Below, in pieces: positions 42,533 through 51,053 of a stretch of 64,000 nt of DNA; within the stretch, counting starts at the first letter, position 1, and each line of letters begins with the position of its first letter. A program made the translations under genes and the position numbers. The notes under the pieces were generated by a model. The model worked only from the letters and a program-made list of their open reading frames with translations, was not told the origin of the DNA and did no database searches. This stretch comes from Lachnospiraceae bacterium (lineage in GTDB: Bacteria; Bacillota; Clostridia; Lachnospirales; Lachnospiraceae), in contig JAFRWN010000082.1 of NCBI GenBank assembly GCA_017437965.1, positions 1-64,000 of the forward strand, written 5' to 3'.

Positions 42533-44248
42533 ATGGAACTTAATGAAGAAAAATCCTACGTGCCGGATCAGGCGGTTACTGATTTCAGGAACGTAGTAAG
42601 CATGATGGCCGATCTCAATGAAGCCTTCGACATGAGCACGCTGGTAGCAAGACTCAGTAAGAACATTGTGGACAGCGCAAAGCAAGTAAACGCAAAAAGG
42701 ATCGAGATCGAGACCATACCCGCAGGTGTAAGCGAGTTAGATGTTGCAAGGGTTACACACCTTACGGTCTATGAGACCGAGGGACCCGAATTTGACGGCA
42801 TCTCCTATGAGTGCGTAATGCCCGACGGAGAGACAATCCGCTGCGGAATAACGATAATGAGCCTTTATCCGGAGGATATCCAGATACAGAAGGCAAAGTG
42901 GCTGTGTGAGATGGTATGTCTCTATGTCAGCCGTGCAAAGCTTGGTTCCGGTTTCATCGACATGATGAACAGGGATACCGACACAGGCCTTCCGAACATG
43001 CAGACCTTCCTTGATTTCGGTGAGAAACTTTTTGGCGAATTCAAGATCACGGATTACTGCGTTGTGGCTCTGAACATAAACAATTTCAAGTTTGTAAACC
43101 AGACCGTGCCCTTTGATGTCGGTACATCGGTCCTCATAAAGTATGCCCATAAGCTGTCCGGAATGATAAAAGAGGGCGAGATTGTTACCCGTTTCGGCGG
43201 TGATAATTTCAACGTCCTGCTGAAAAAGAAAAATCTGGAGAATTTCCTGAGCGAAATAAAGAAGGTTCCTGTTGACATAAAGGATGGAAACCTCAGGGTT
43301 CATTTTGAACTATCCTGCTATGCGGGCATCTACATGATCGAAACAAGGACCGCTATCCAGACTGCGGTAGAGCGTGCGTCGGATGCCAAGAACAATGCCA
43401 AAAAATATCCTCATCATCCTTTTGTTTACTACAATGAGGAGATGGGCGAGAAGCAGCATTATTCGAATCAGGTAAGGGCAAAATTTGGCAAGGCGATAGA
43501 CATGCATGAGTTTGTCGCATACTATCAGCCGAAGGTCAATATCAAAACAAAGAAGATAATAGGAATGGAAGCCTTGGTAAGATGGGAGACTGACGGAGAG
43601 GTGATAAGGCCCGACCGTTTTGTCGGCATACTTGAGGATTCCAGTTCGATAATAGAGCTTGACCGTTCGATGCTCCGTCAGGTATGCAGGGACATCAAGC
43701 GTTGGGAAAGCATGGGCATAGATGTTCCGTGTGTATCGGTAAACCTTTCGAGACGAAACCTGACAACCGAGAATATTGCAGATGAGATCGCAGCGGTTCT
43801 CGATGAGTACCATGTTGATCATTCAAAGGTTGAAATAGAGGTTACCGAAACAGTTGACAATGCGGAGTTCAACTTCCTTGCCGACTTTATCGGAAGAATG
43901 AAGCAGCACGGAATAAAGGTATCCATCGACGATTTCGGTACAGGCTATTCATCGCTTAACCTTCTGAAGAGCCTTAATGCCGACGTGCTTAAGATCGACC
44001 GTTCCTTCATCGACCTGAAGGAATTTACCGAGCAGGATGAGCTTCTTGTAAAGAGCATAATCGACCTTGCAAAAGCCTATAACATGGAGGTCATCACAGA
44101 GGGTGTCGAAACCGAAGAGCAGATTGCCTTCCTTGACAGATGCGGCTGTGAAAATGTCCAGGGCTATTTCTTTGACATGCCTTTAAGCAAGGTGGAAGTG
44201 ACAGAGATCATCCGCAAGGGTTACTATGATAAAGATATCAAATATTAG
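42533..44248 (+). CDS. Cytosolic GGDEF/EAL protein, probable c-di-GMP phosphodiesterase
   Basis: A 571-residue soluble protein. An N-terminal region (about 1-135) has a mixed alpha/beta pattern that could be a GAF/PAS-like sensor but is not clearly recognisable. The GGDEF domain (about 145-290) carries GGDNF near residue 222, the same altered motif as the membrane protein at 7912, so synthase activity is unlikely. The EAL domain (about 305-560) is intact: EALVRW near 346, EVTETVDN, DDFGTGYSSLNLL, KIDRSFID and EGVETEEQ. It should hydrolyse c-di-GMP. GGAG lies 9 nt before the ATG. An SseB-like gene follows after 17 nt. Confidence 0.9.
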   Translation: MELNEEKSYVPDQAVTDFRNVVSMMADLNEAFDMSTLVARLSKNIVDSAKQVNAKRIEIETIPAGVSELDVARVTHLTVYETEGPEFDGISYECVMPDGETIRCGITIMSLYPEDIQIQKAKWLCEMVCLYVSRAKLGSGFIDMMNRDTDTGLPNMQTFLDFGEKLFGEFKITDYCVVALNINNFKFVNQTVPFDVGTSVLIKYAHKLSGMIKEGEIVTRFGGDNFNVLLKKKNLENFLSEIKKVPVDIKDGNLRVHFELSCYAGIYMIETRTAIQTAVERASDAKNNAKKYPHHPFVYYNEEMGEKQHYSNQVRAKFGKAIDMHEFVAYYQPKVNIKTKKIIGMEALVRWETDGEVIRPDRFVGILEDSSSIIELDRSMLRQVCRDIKRWESMGIDVPCVSVNLSRRNLTTENIADEIAAVLDEYHVDHSKVEIEVTETVDNAEFNFLADFIGRMKQHGIKVSIDDFGTGYSSLNLLKSLNADVLKIDRSFIDLKEFTEQDELLVKSIIDLAKAYNMEVITEGVETEEQIAFLDRCGCENVQGYFFDMPLSKVEVTEIIRKGYYDKDIKY

Positions 44249-44265
44249 AGAGAGGACATAATAAT

Positions 44266-44781
44266 ATGCAGGCACAAATGGTAGGAGGGCTTCAGCTTAG
44301 TGATGCCGAAAAAGAGAGAGAAACGGTTTTTAACATCATGCTTGAAAGACAGCATTCGGAGCCGAGCGAGAAAAACAAGGAAAGCCTGGTTTCGGCATTG
44401 AAGGAAACCCAGGTATATATTCCCATGCATTTTGAATTTGCTCCTTCGGAGATTGAAAAGCTGAAAGCATCAAAAGATCCCTCACAGCTGGATCTTTCAA
44501 AGGTGAAGTTTTCACCTCTTTTTCTGCAGAATTCGAAGACCGGTGAAAAAATCCTTCCCTGTTACTCAAAGGTAGAGGAATTTTCCGACCAGGAGAAAAA
44601 GAACAAGGTTCCGTTCATGAGAATGGCTATGGAAAACGTGCTGAGGATCGCGGACAAGCTTCCCGATGCCTTTGATTTTGTTTTTGATTTTCATACACAT
44701 CCGGTAAGGATGACACTGGATGAACTGATGGAAGGACTTGGTCTGTCAGATAATTCGGAAGAGGAAGGTTCCGAAGAATAA
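44266..44781 (+). CDS. SseB N-terminal-domain protein
   Basis: A 171-residue soluble protein resembling the SseB enhanced-serine-sensitivity/DUF type found in many Bacillota. It shows a VSALKETQVYIPMHF entry, a central VKFSPLFLQNSKTGEK strand pair and a RIADKLPDAFDFVFD block. The last residues are Ser/Glu-rich. Its role is unknown. The stop overlaps the DUF4317 start by one base, and an AgcS transporter follows, so the three form one operon, possibly with the upstream GGDEF/EAL gene. Confidence 0.7.
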   Translation: MQAQMVGGLQLSDAEKERETVFNIMLERQHSEPSEKNKESLVSALKETQVYIPMHFEFAPSEIEKLKASKDPSQLDLSKVKFSPLFLQNSKTGEKILPCYSKVEEFSDQEKKNKVPFMRMAMENVLRIADKLPDAFDFVFDFHTHPVRMTLDELMEGLGLSDNSEEEGSEE

Positions 44782-45932
44782 TGATAAAAAAAGAAATTGC
44801 CGAAATAAAGAAACAGCTGACCCATAAGGCCAGCACGATAAGTAAGATCGCCGGCTGCTATGTCGGCGGAGAAAAACAGAAGATTGCAAGTCTTAACAAT
44901 ACCTTCCTTGCACTTCCCGAGGAGGAGACCTTCAAATATTTTGAATTCTTCTCGAAGGCGCTTTCGGGTACTATCGGCAGGAATCTTCTGAATATGGAAT
45001 TTCCTCTGGAAACGGAGGAAGAAGGAGGCACTCAGGCAGAGCTGCTTAAGCTCAGGGATTCCGGGCTTAAAGATCAGGAGCTGCTTGAGCGTTTTTATGA
45101 CAGGGTGATAGATTCCTACGAGTATACCGGAAACTATCTGATACTCCTTGTCCATGCAAGCTATGATGTGCCCGGAAGAACGACGGACGGCCTTGAGCTT
45201 GAGGATTCGTCGGATGAGATATATGAATATATACTCTGCTGCATATGCCCTGTCGAGCTTGACAAGGCTGCGCTTTCCTATGATCCGCTTGCAGGTGTTT
45301 TTGCCGCAAGGGACCGCGACTGGGTGGTTGAAAAGCCCATAAACGGTTTTCTTTTTCCTGCTTTCAATGACAGAAGCACAGACATACATTCCCTGCTCTA
45401 TTACTCAAAAAAGGCCGAGGAAATCAATGAAAGCTTTATAGAAAGCGTGCTCGGCACCGTGAAGCCGATGACGGCCGGAACCCAGAAGGAAAGCTTTAAG
45501 GACATACTCGAAAGCAGCCTCGCAGAAGAGTGCGCTTTTGATACCGTAAGGCTTATCCAGGAAAAGGTCAATGAGCTTGTCGAAGAAAAGAAGGAGGAAC
45601 CCGGACCCGTAGTTTTTGAAAAAACCGAGGTGATGGATATTCTTTCCGAAAGCGGTGTAACCGATGAAAAGCTTGAAAAGTTCGACAAGTGCTATGATGA
45701 GACCATCGGTAAAAAAGCTACGCTTCAGGCCAACAATATAGTAGACACCTCAAAGCTTAAGGTAAAGACTTCGAGGGTTGAGATAAAATGCTCACCGCTT
45801 GAAGCAGAGCTGCTTGAAACAAAGATCATAGACGGGAGACGCTGTATCGTCATCCCGCTTGATGACGGGGTGACCGTCAACGGGATAAAGGTTATACCCG
45901 GAAAAATAAAAGAAAATGAGGAGAATAACTGA
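44781..45932 (+). CDS. DUF4317-family protein
   Basis: A 383-residue soluble protein that matches my memory of the DUF4317 family, a gut-Clostridia group without known function. It begins IKKEIAEIKKQLTHKASTIS, has a CYVGGEKQKI block near residue 26, and a long central alpha/beta domain with YILCCICPVELDK. The C-terminal 90 residues contain a linker and a VEIKCSPLEAELLETK segment. No catalytic motif or signal is seen. It overlaps its neighbours on both sides (one base with the SseB gene; TGATG with agcS), so translation of all three is coupled. Confidence 0.75.
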   Translation: MIKKEIAEIKKQLTHKASTISKIAGCYVGGEKQKIASLNNTFLALPEEETFKYFEFFSKALSGTIGRNLLNMEFPLETEEEGGTQAELLKLRDSGLKDQELLERFYDRVIDSYEYTGNYLILLVHASYDVPGRTTDGLELEDSSDEIYEYILCCICPVELDKAALSYDPLAGVFAARDRDWVVEKPINGFLFPAFNDRSTDIHSLLYYSKKAEEINESFIESVLGTVKPMTAGTQKESFKDILESSLAEECAFDTVRLIQEKVNELVEEKKEEPGPVVFEKTEVMDILSESGVTDEKLEKFDKCYDETIGKKATLQANNIVDTSKLKVKTSRVEIKCSPLEAELLETKIIDGRRCIVIPLDDGVTVNGIKVIPGKIKENEENN

Positions 45933-47476
45933 TGAATGGAATTTACCTCAATTCAGTGCTGGATTTCATCGCTGATAAGAATGCAAAGGTAAACGAGATC
46001 GTCTGGGGACTTCCCATGCTGGTGCTTTTGGTAGGAACCGGCGTTCTCATGACTCTTCTTACCAGGTTCTTTCAGATCACGCACATCGGGCACTGGATGA
46101 AGAAAACAATCGGCGGAATTTTCGGTGACAAGCATGTAACTGCCCATACCGAAAAGCATGACAAGTCGATCTCACAGTTCCAGTCACTTTGTACCGCACT
46201 TGCAGCAACTATCGGTACAGGTAACATTGCCGGTGTTGCAGCCGCTATCGCACTCGGCGGCCCGGGCTCAATTTTCTGGATGTGGATAGTAGCCTTCTTC
46301 GGCATGATGACGAACTATTCCGAAAACGTGCTCGGTATCTACTACAGAAGGAAGAACGAAAACAATGAGTGGTCCGGCGGCGCAATGTATTATCTTCGCG
46401 ACGGACTTGGTGCAAAGAAAAACTGCAAGCATATCGGAATGATACTTGCAATACTTTTCTCTTGCTTCTGTGTTATCGCATCCTTTGGTATCGGTAACAT
46501 GAGCCAGATCAATTCGATCGCAACCAACATGGATTCCGCATTTGATATCCCTACATGGATCACAGGCGTTGTCCTGCTTGTATTAGCAGCACTTGTTATC
46601 GTAGGTGGTCTCAAGAGAATAGCAAGCGTTACAGAAAAGCTTGTGCCTTTCATGGCAATTGCCTATGTTATCGGCGCACTTATCATCTGCATCGCAAACA
46701 TCGATAAGTTCGGCGAGGTATTCTCCGCTATATTCAAGGGGGCTTTCGGATTTAAGGCAGCAGGCGGCGGTATCGTCGGATCCGGTGTCAAGCTGGCAGT
46801 TACCTGGGGTATGAAACGAGGCGTTTTCTCAAACGAGGCAGGTCTCGGATCATCCGTTATGGTACATTCAAATTCAAACGTAAAAGAGCCTGTAAGACAG
46901 GGTATGTGGGGTATCTTCGAGGTATTTGCAGATACCATCGTGGTTTGCTCACTTACAGCATTTGCAGTTCTTTCATCCGGACTTGTTGATCTTGAAACCG
47001 GAGTAATGAACAGTACAAAAGAAAAGACAGCGCTTGTTGCCGAGGCATTTTCAAAAATATTCGGCAAGGCGGGAGAGGGCTTTATCGCCATAGCAATCCT
47101 GCTCTTCGCATTTTCTACAGTGCTGGGCTGGTCACACTACGGCAGCAAGGCATGGGAATATCTTTTCGGAACAAAATCGACCGTAATATACAAGGTCATT
47201 TTCGTCGGAGTAATTTACTTCGGAGCCGTAATGTCACTTGATCTTGCATGGGATCTTTCGGATACCTTCAACGGTCTCATGGCACTTCCCAACCTTATAG
47301 GCGTGGTCGTGCTTTCACCGATAGTGGTAAAGATCACTTCAAACTATGTAAGGCGTGTGCTTAAGCATGAGAAGATTGAGCCGATGCTTTCGGCTTTCCC
47401 TGATGTACAGGCATCGCAGCTTTCGGACTTCGATCCCGTAGAAGAAGACGGGCTTGATGAAGATGCTGAAAAGTAA
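45932..47476 (+). CDS. AgcS-family sodium/alanine or glycine symporter
   Basis: A 514-residue polytopic membrane protein that imports alanine or glycine with Na+. Family signatures are clear: ALAATIGTGNIAGVAAAIALGG near residues 90-111, GGAMYYLRDGLG near 149, and FSNEAGLGSSVMVHS near 303. About 11 membrane segments are present and the C-terminus is acidic. A glycine riboswitch was looked for and not found; the gene is translationally coupled to DUF4317. A 10-bp hairpin without a T-run follows (47496-47526). Confidence 0.94.
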   Translation: MNGIYLNSVLDFIADKNAKVNEIVWGLPMLVLLVGTGVLMTLLTRFFQITHIGHWMKKTIGGIFGDKHVTAHTEKHDKSISQFQSLCTALAATIGTGNIAGVAAAIALGGPGSIFWMWIVAFFGMMTNYSENVLGIYYRRKNENNEWSGGAMYYLRDGLGAKKNCKHIGMILAILFSCFCVIASFGIGNMSQINSIATNMDSAFDIPTWITGVVLLVLAALVIVGGLKRIASVTEKLVPFMAIAYVIGALIICIANIDKFGEVFSAIFKGAFGFKAAGGGIVGSGVKLAVTWGMKRGVFSNEAGLGSSVMVHSNSNVKEPVRQGMWGIFEVFADTIVVCSLTAFAVLSSGLVDLETGVMNSTKEKTALVAEAFSKIFGKAGEGFIAIAILLFAFSTVLGWSHYGSKAWEYLFGTKSTVIYKVIFVGVIYFGAVMSLDLAWDLSDTFNGLMALPNLIGVVVLSPIVVKITSNYVRRVLKHEKIEPMLSAFPDVQASQLSDFDPVEEDGLDEDAEK

Positions 47477-47495
47477 AAATGTAAAATAATTATAT

Positions 47496-47526
47496 CCCGT
47501 AAGGTTCAAAGTCCGGACCTTACGGG
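47496..47526 (+). terminator. Hairpin between agcS-type gene and tRNA-Arg
   Basis: CCCGTAAGGT (47496-47505) and ACCTTACGGG (47517-47526) form a perfect 10-bp stem. No T-run follows, so it may instead be a processing site for the tRNA, which starts 6 nt later. Confidence 0.45.
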
Positions 47527-47531
47527 AACAT

Positions 47532-47604
47532 GCATCCGTGGCTCAGTGGATAGGGCAGTGGCTTCCGAAGCCAAAGGACGGGGGTTCGAATCCCTTCGGA
47601 TGCA
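47532..47604 (+). tRNA. tRNA-Arg (anticodon CCG)
   Basis: A 73-nt cloverleaf. The acceptor stem GCATCCG pairs with CGGATGC. The D-arm is GCTCAGTGGATAGGGC, the anticodon loop TTCCGAA contains CCG at 47565-47567, and the T-loop region GGGGGTTCGAATCCC is typical. The CCA end is not encoded. It reads the rare codon CGG. It lies between the AgcS operon and a set of hairpins before a lipoprotein gene. Confidence 0.95.
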
Positions 47605-47605
47605 T

Positions 47606-47696
47606 TGTCGTAAGCCCGCAGGGGTTACGACAGCCGGTCCGCGTGGCGCTTGACGCGGTTAATTCAAGGAAATGCCGATCGAAGTGAGGCATTTCT
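47606..47696 (+). other. Three consecutive hairpins after tRNA-Arg
   Basis: TGTCGTAA-CCC pairs with GGG-TTACGACA (47606-47633), CCGCGT pairs with ACGCGG (about 47639-47658), and GAAATGCC pairs with GGCATTTC (about 47669-47696). None has a clear T-run. Together they fill the gap between the tRNA and the lipoprotein ribosome site. This may be a structured leader, a processed RNA or a degenerate repeat element; no known RNA family was recognised. Confidence 0.45.
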
Positions 47697-47727
47697 TCCA
47701 ATGCAGATAGGAGGGACCCACGCTATT

Positions 47728-48399
47728 ATGCCAAAACATCTCTCAAAACCGATAGCTTTTCTTTTGGCGCTCACCCTTTTCCTCCTTACCGCCTGCAGTG
47801 ACGGCGAGATAAAAAAGGATGATGAAAGCAGTACTGAAAAGCATTATTATATCACACCTACGCCAATTACCGAAAAGCATGACGACGGTATAACTACCAG
47901 CCTCAGGCTCTGTGATGTGGAGATGGTGCGTCTTCTTGCGGCCTCATATTATTCTGCACTGAAAAATGAAGACATGTCAAAGCTTTCCCAACTTGTAAGC
48001 GACCCGGATTCCCTTAATGACGGGGTATTTGCACATTTTAAAAACTTGGATAGCATCAATGTCCGCCATGTATATATGCTTGACGGTGAAACTCCGCTTG
48101 ACTATGTGATCTATGTTTATTATGAGCTGAAATTCAAGGATATTGAAACTCCCATACCATCCCTTGACGAGCTTTTTGTAACTAAAAATGAAGAAAAATA
48201 CTATGTTATGAACGGTCCTGTCCCCGCAATTGCCTATAACAAGGTGCTGGGCGTGATCAATGCGGAACCTGGGGTAAAGGAGCTCGTGGATTCCGTAAAC
48301 AGACTGTTCCGGAAGGCACTGGATTCGGATCCGGCGCTTAAGGCCTACATAGAAGGCAGTAACGACGAGAATTCCTCGCGTAATGATGATAACCTGTAA
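47728..48399 (+). CDS. Putative lipoprotein of unknown function
   Basis: A 223-residue exported protein. The N-terminus is a lipoprotein signal: a basic start (MPKHLSK), a hydrophobic core and the lipobox LLTAC with the lipidated Cys near residue 23. An acidic/Ser linker (about 25-60) and a single alpha/beta domain follow, with VEMVRLLAASYYSALKNEDMS resembling the first helix of NTF2/SnoaL-like domains. The upstream extension of the frame to 47650 runs through the hairpins and is rejected. GGAGGG precedes the ATG by 12 nt, slightly far. The last 55 nt overlap the convergent DUF5688 gene. Confidence 0.75.
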   Translation: MPKHLSKPIAFLLALTLFLLTACSDGEIKKDDESSTEKHYYITPTPITEKHDDGITTSLRLCDVEMVRLLAASYYSALKNEDMSKLSQLVSDPDSLNDGVFAHFKNLDSINVRHVYMLDGETPLDYVIYVYYELKFKDIETPIPSLDELFVTKNEEKYYVMNGPVPAIAYNKVLGVINAEPGVKELVDSVNRLFRKALDSDPALKAYIEGSNDENSSRNDDNL

Positions 48400-49223
48400 A
48401 CATTGTCTGAAAGATATTCGGAGGCCGATACAGCCTCGCTCATGTTGACTGAGCGCACAATTTCTTTAAGCTCGCTTGGATCGTCACCATAATCCCTGCA
48501 TTTAAGCAGCAGGGTTTCATGAATGGAAGAGGGAATGATATAATAATCGGTATCTTCTTCATACTCAAGATGTTTTCCAAGTTCGTCATATAAAACCCCT
48601 GAAGCACCATAACTTTTCTCGCTGTTTGTGCATATCAGCAGTTCGCTCTCTTCGGGAAGCGTGGGAACACCGAGCATTTCGCTCATCTTTATTATCCGTA
48701 ACGGCAGCAGCCTGTTCATGTTCTGTTTTGCCGTAAGGAGAAGTTCTTCTTTGGTCTTGTTGAATAGCTTTAACAGTGCATGATTTACATTGATAAAACC
48801 GTCAAATTCCATGAAGGAAGCATCTATCCTGAAAATGACGGCAAGATCTGACAGCCTGAAATGGGGCAGGCGGGAGATAAGATCGGGATTTGCGTCGTAA
48901 TTGATGAGGGAATAGATGATGTTGTCCTTTACCTTTTCCCAGTTGAGATCCGGAACAGGCTTTGAAAAGGAAGGCTGCATTTCGATTATTCCGGATATGC
49001 TCTTAGCGATATCGGCTGCTTCACGTCCGTTTTTATACTCATCAAAAAAATAGTCCAGATGGATGCAGGGTGAGATATTGCACCCTTTTTTAGTGACTGT
49101 CAGGGTATGGATGATCACTCCGTTCAGTCTCGGGCTTTCGGAGAAAGAATAGGAGTAATCAGTCTCGGTGGCTCCTTTAAGTTCCATCAATAGCTCCCCT
49201 GTAAATTCTTCATATGTTTTCAT
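48345..49223 (-). CDS. DUF5688-like protein
   Basis: A 292-residue soluble protein that resembles DUF5688 of Lachnospiraceae, a family without known function. Features are an opening MKTYEEFTGELLMELKG, a central LINYDANPDLISRLPHF block near residue 115, and GVPTLPEESELLICTN near 190. The C-terminal part has YYIIPSSIHETLLL. The frame extends upstream to 49340, but CGGAGG 6 nt before the ATG at 49223 sets the start. A strong terminator stem lies immediately upstream of this ribosome site. Confidence 0.7.
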   Translation of the reverse strand: MKTYEEFTGELLMELKGATETDYSYSFSESPRLNGVIIHTLTVTKKGCNISPCIHLDYFFDEYKNGREAADIAKSISGIIEMQPSFSKPVPDLNWEKVKDNIIYSLINYDANPDLISRLPHFRLSDLAVIFRIDASFMEFDGFINVNHALLKLFNKTKEELLLTAKQNMNRLLPLRIIKMSEMLGVPTLPEESELLICTNSEKSYGASGVLYDELGKHLEYEEDTDYYIIPSSIHETLLLKCRDYGDDPSELKEIVRSVNMSEAVSASEYLSDNVYRLSSLREEFSSLLPSM

Positions 49224-49242
49224 TTCTGACCTCCGTTTGGAT

Positions 49243-49280
49243 AATAAAAAGCGTATGCAGGCATGTTCGCTGCATACGCT
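49243..49280 (-). terminator. Terminator on the minus strand, just upstream of DUF5688
   Basis: Read on the minus strand, AGCGTATGCAG (49280-49270) pairs with CTGCATACGCT (49260-49250) and runs into TTTTTATTAT. It would end the transcript of the gene at 49412-50935, but it sits only 8 nt before the ribosome site of the next gene. Confidence 0.88.
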
Positions 49281-49411
49281 GATTTTATTATTTTTTGCTG
49301 TTTTATTCAATTTGCAAAATGACAGAAATGACAGTGCCAAAATTATTAAAACTGCAATAAAAATCGAGGCACTTTTTTAAAAACATCATTCAAGGAATGA
49401 CAAATCCGCAC

Positions 49412-50935
49412 TTACTTTAAGGACATTCTTACGAACTGAAGGGCAAGCTCTTCTTCCATATTGCCACTGTAGAGCTGACCTTCAGCATAGTCTGCATGGC
49501 ACTTTTTGAGCATGTTTTCCTGCTCGGCGAATTCAACATTGCTTGCGATAAGCTTAAGCTTCCAGCTGTGGACAAGCTCTGTAAACGATGATAAAAACCT
49601 GTCGGGACTGATCCTTGTTTCGCCGTCAAATAAAGCACCTGAAAGCCTTACAAGAGTGATGGGTGCATTCAGAAGGGCAGTCAAGGAAGAGTCTCCTGCG
49701 CCAAACTCATCAAGTATGAAACGGATGCCGAGCTTCTCAAGTTTTCTCATCAGCTGTATGGTTTCACCCGGCTTTTTCTGAAGGACCTTTTCAGGTATGG
49801 AAATCAGTATTCTTGCAGGGGTAGCATCGCTTTCTTCAAGAGCATTGTATACAATCTTTACAAACTCGTCATCTATGAACTGTCCCGAAAGACAGCCGAC
49901 TACAAAATTGATATCATTGAATCCTGCATTGTCAAAAACTTTCTGTTTATGGCAGGCTTCCCTGATGGTAAGAGCGAATATCCTCTTGGCTATCAGATTG
50001 TCTGTCGAAGGATCGATATAGTCATTGGGAAGGAGACATCCGAGCGAAGGAGAATCAAGTGCAGGGATGATCTCAAGTGCTGCGGGACGTGAGGTCCTTA
50101 GATCCATCTGGGCTGAGCACAGATAGTGGAAACCATTGTCCGTAACAGTCTGGTTCAGAAGAGCATTGAGTTCCATGCGCTTCATTGCCTGCTTTGCCAT
50201 CGAATTATCATATTTGTAGACCTTGGGCTCGCCCTCGTTGATGGCGTGGCTTAAGGCAAGGCGGACATTGAGACCGAGAAGCTGCACATTCTTTCCGTCA
50301 CGGGGAGCAATGGCAGATGCCATATATACCTCGGGAATCAGGTTTCTTGAAGAATTTTCGAAAGGCATGCGGAGCGTTTTGTAAAGCTCAGCCATCCTGT
50401 CCTCATATTCCGTAATATTGTCGAAATTCTGGGAGATCATCGCAAGTTCATCGGGAGCGATCCTGGCGATGAAATCATCGTCAGTGATATTGGACTTAAG
50501 TCTTGCGGTAAAGTCAAGTATCAGCTCGTCACCTGCCATGTGTCCGGCGGAATTGGTGATGCGGTCATAGTTTGAAAGCCTGATAACCGATACTGCAGCA
50601 AGCTCGCCCTCACGAAGAGTCATTATCACGCCTTCAAAAAGATCATTGAACTGCGTGTAATTCGGAAGCTCGGTAAGTTTGTCGGTAAAAGCAATGCGGT
50701 TTACATCCTCATACAGACCTTTGAGCTCTTCATACTGGATCAGCAGGTTATCCTTCGCATGCGTGGCTTCGCGGGCGTCGGTTTCAAGGCGGTTTACCTT
50801 TGTAATGAGCTTGCGGTTGTCATCCACTGCTTTTGACTGCTGTCCTTTTATTTTATTTAAATTATTGATCACGACAATCAGCATTATCAAAAGGATGAAT
50901 GCTATGGCGCAAACAACATAGAATGCAGGACCCAT
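49412..50935 (-). CDS. Degenerate GGDEF/EAL membrane protein, likely non-catalytic
   Basis: A 507-residue protein with one N-terminal membrane span (about residues 4-24), a coiled-coil linker (about 28-80), a GGDEF-fold domain and an EAL-fold domain. The active sites are lost: GGDEF reads APDEL (in RIAPDELAMI), EAL reads AAL with no following Arg (PAALEIIPAL), DDFGTGYSS reads DEFGAGDSS, KID reads RLS and the EGVE block reads SNVE. It is probably a c-di-GMP receptor or protein-interaction scaffold. AAGGAG precedes the ATG. The tRNA-Thr gene lies 27 nt upstream on the same strand with no terminator between. Confidence 0.88.
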   Translation of the reverse strand: MGPAFYVVCAIAFILLIMLIVVINNLNKIKGQQSKAVDDNRKLITKVNRLETDAREATHAKDNLLIQYEELKGLYEDVNRIAFTDKLTELPNYTQFNDLFEGVIMTLREGELAAVSVIRLSNYDRITNSAGHMAGDELILDFTARLKSNITDDDFIARIAPDELAMISQNFDNITEYEDRMAELYKTLRMPFENSSRNLIPEVYMASAIAPRDGKNVQLLGLNVRLALSHAINEGEPKVYKYDNSMAKQAMKRMELNALLNQTVTDNGFHYLCSAQMDLRTSRPAALEIIPALDSPSLGCLLPNDYIDPSTDNLIAKRIFALTIREACHKQKVFDNAGFNDINFVVGCLSGQFIDDEFVKIVYNALEESDATPARILISIPEKVLQKKPGETIQLMRKLEKLGIRFILDEFGAGDSSLTALLNAPITLVRLSGALFDGETRISPDRFLSSFTELVHSWKLKLIASNVEFAEQENMLKKCHADYAEGQLYSGNMEEELALQFVRMSLK

Positions 50936-50962
50936 ATAGTACTCCTTAATATAAAATAAAAG

Positions 50963-51035
50963 AGCTTCCGAAGGGACTCGAACCCTCGATCTATTGATTA
51001 CGAATCAATCGCTCTACCGACTGAGCCACGGAAGC
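50963..51035 (-). tRNA. tRNA-Thr (anticodon CGT)
   Basis: A 73-nt cloverleaf on the minus strand. The acceptor stem GCTTCCG pairs with CGGAAGC, the D-arm is GCTCAGTCGGTAGAGC, the anticodon loop TTCGTAA contains CGT (51002-51000), and the T-arm is GAGGGTTCGAGTCCC. CCA is not encoded. A perfect consensus promoter precedes it. Confidence 0.95.
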
Positions 51036-51053
51036 ATCTGTATTACTTGTCAA

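Noticed and set aside
47476..47531. Possible glycine riboswitch associated with the AgcS transporter
   Set aside because: The only structure nearby is a simple hairpin downstream; the transporter start is overlapped by the preceding gene.
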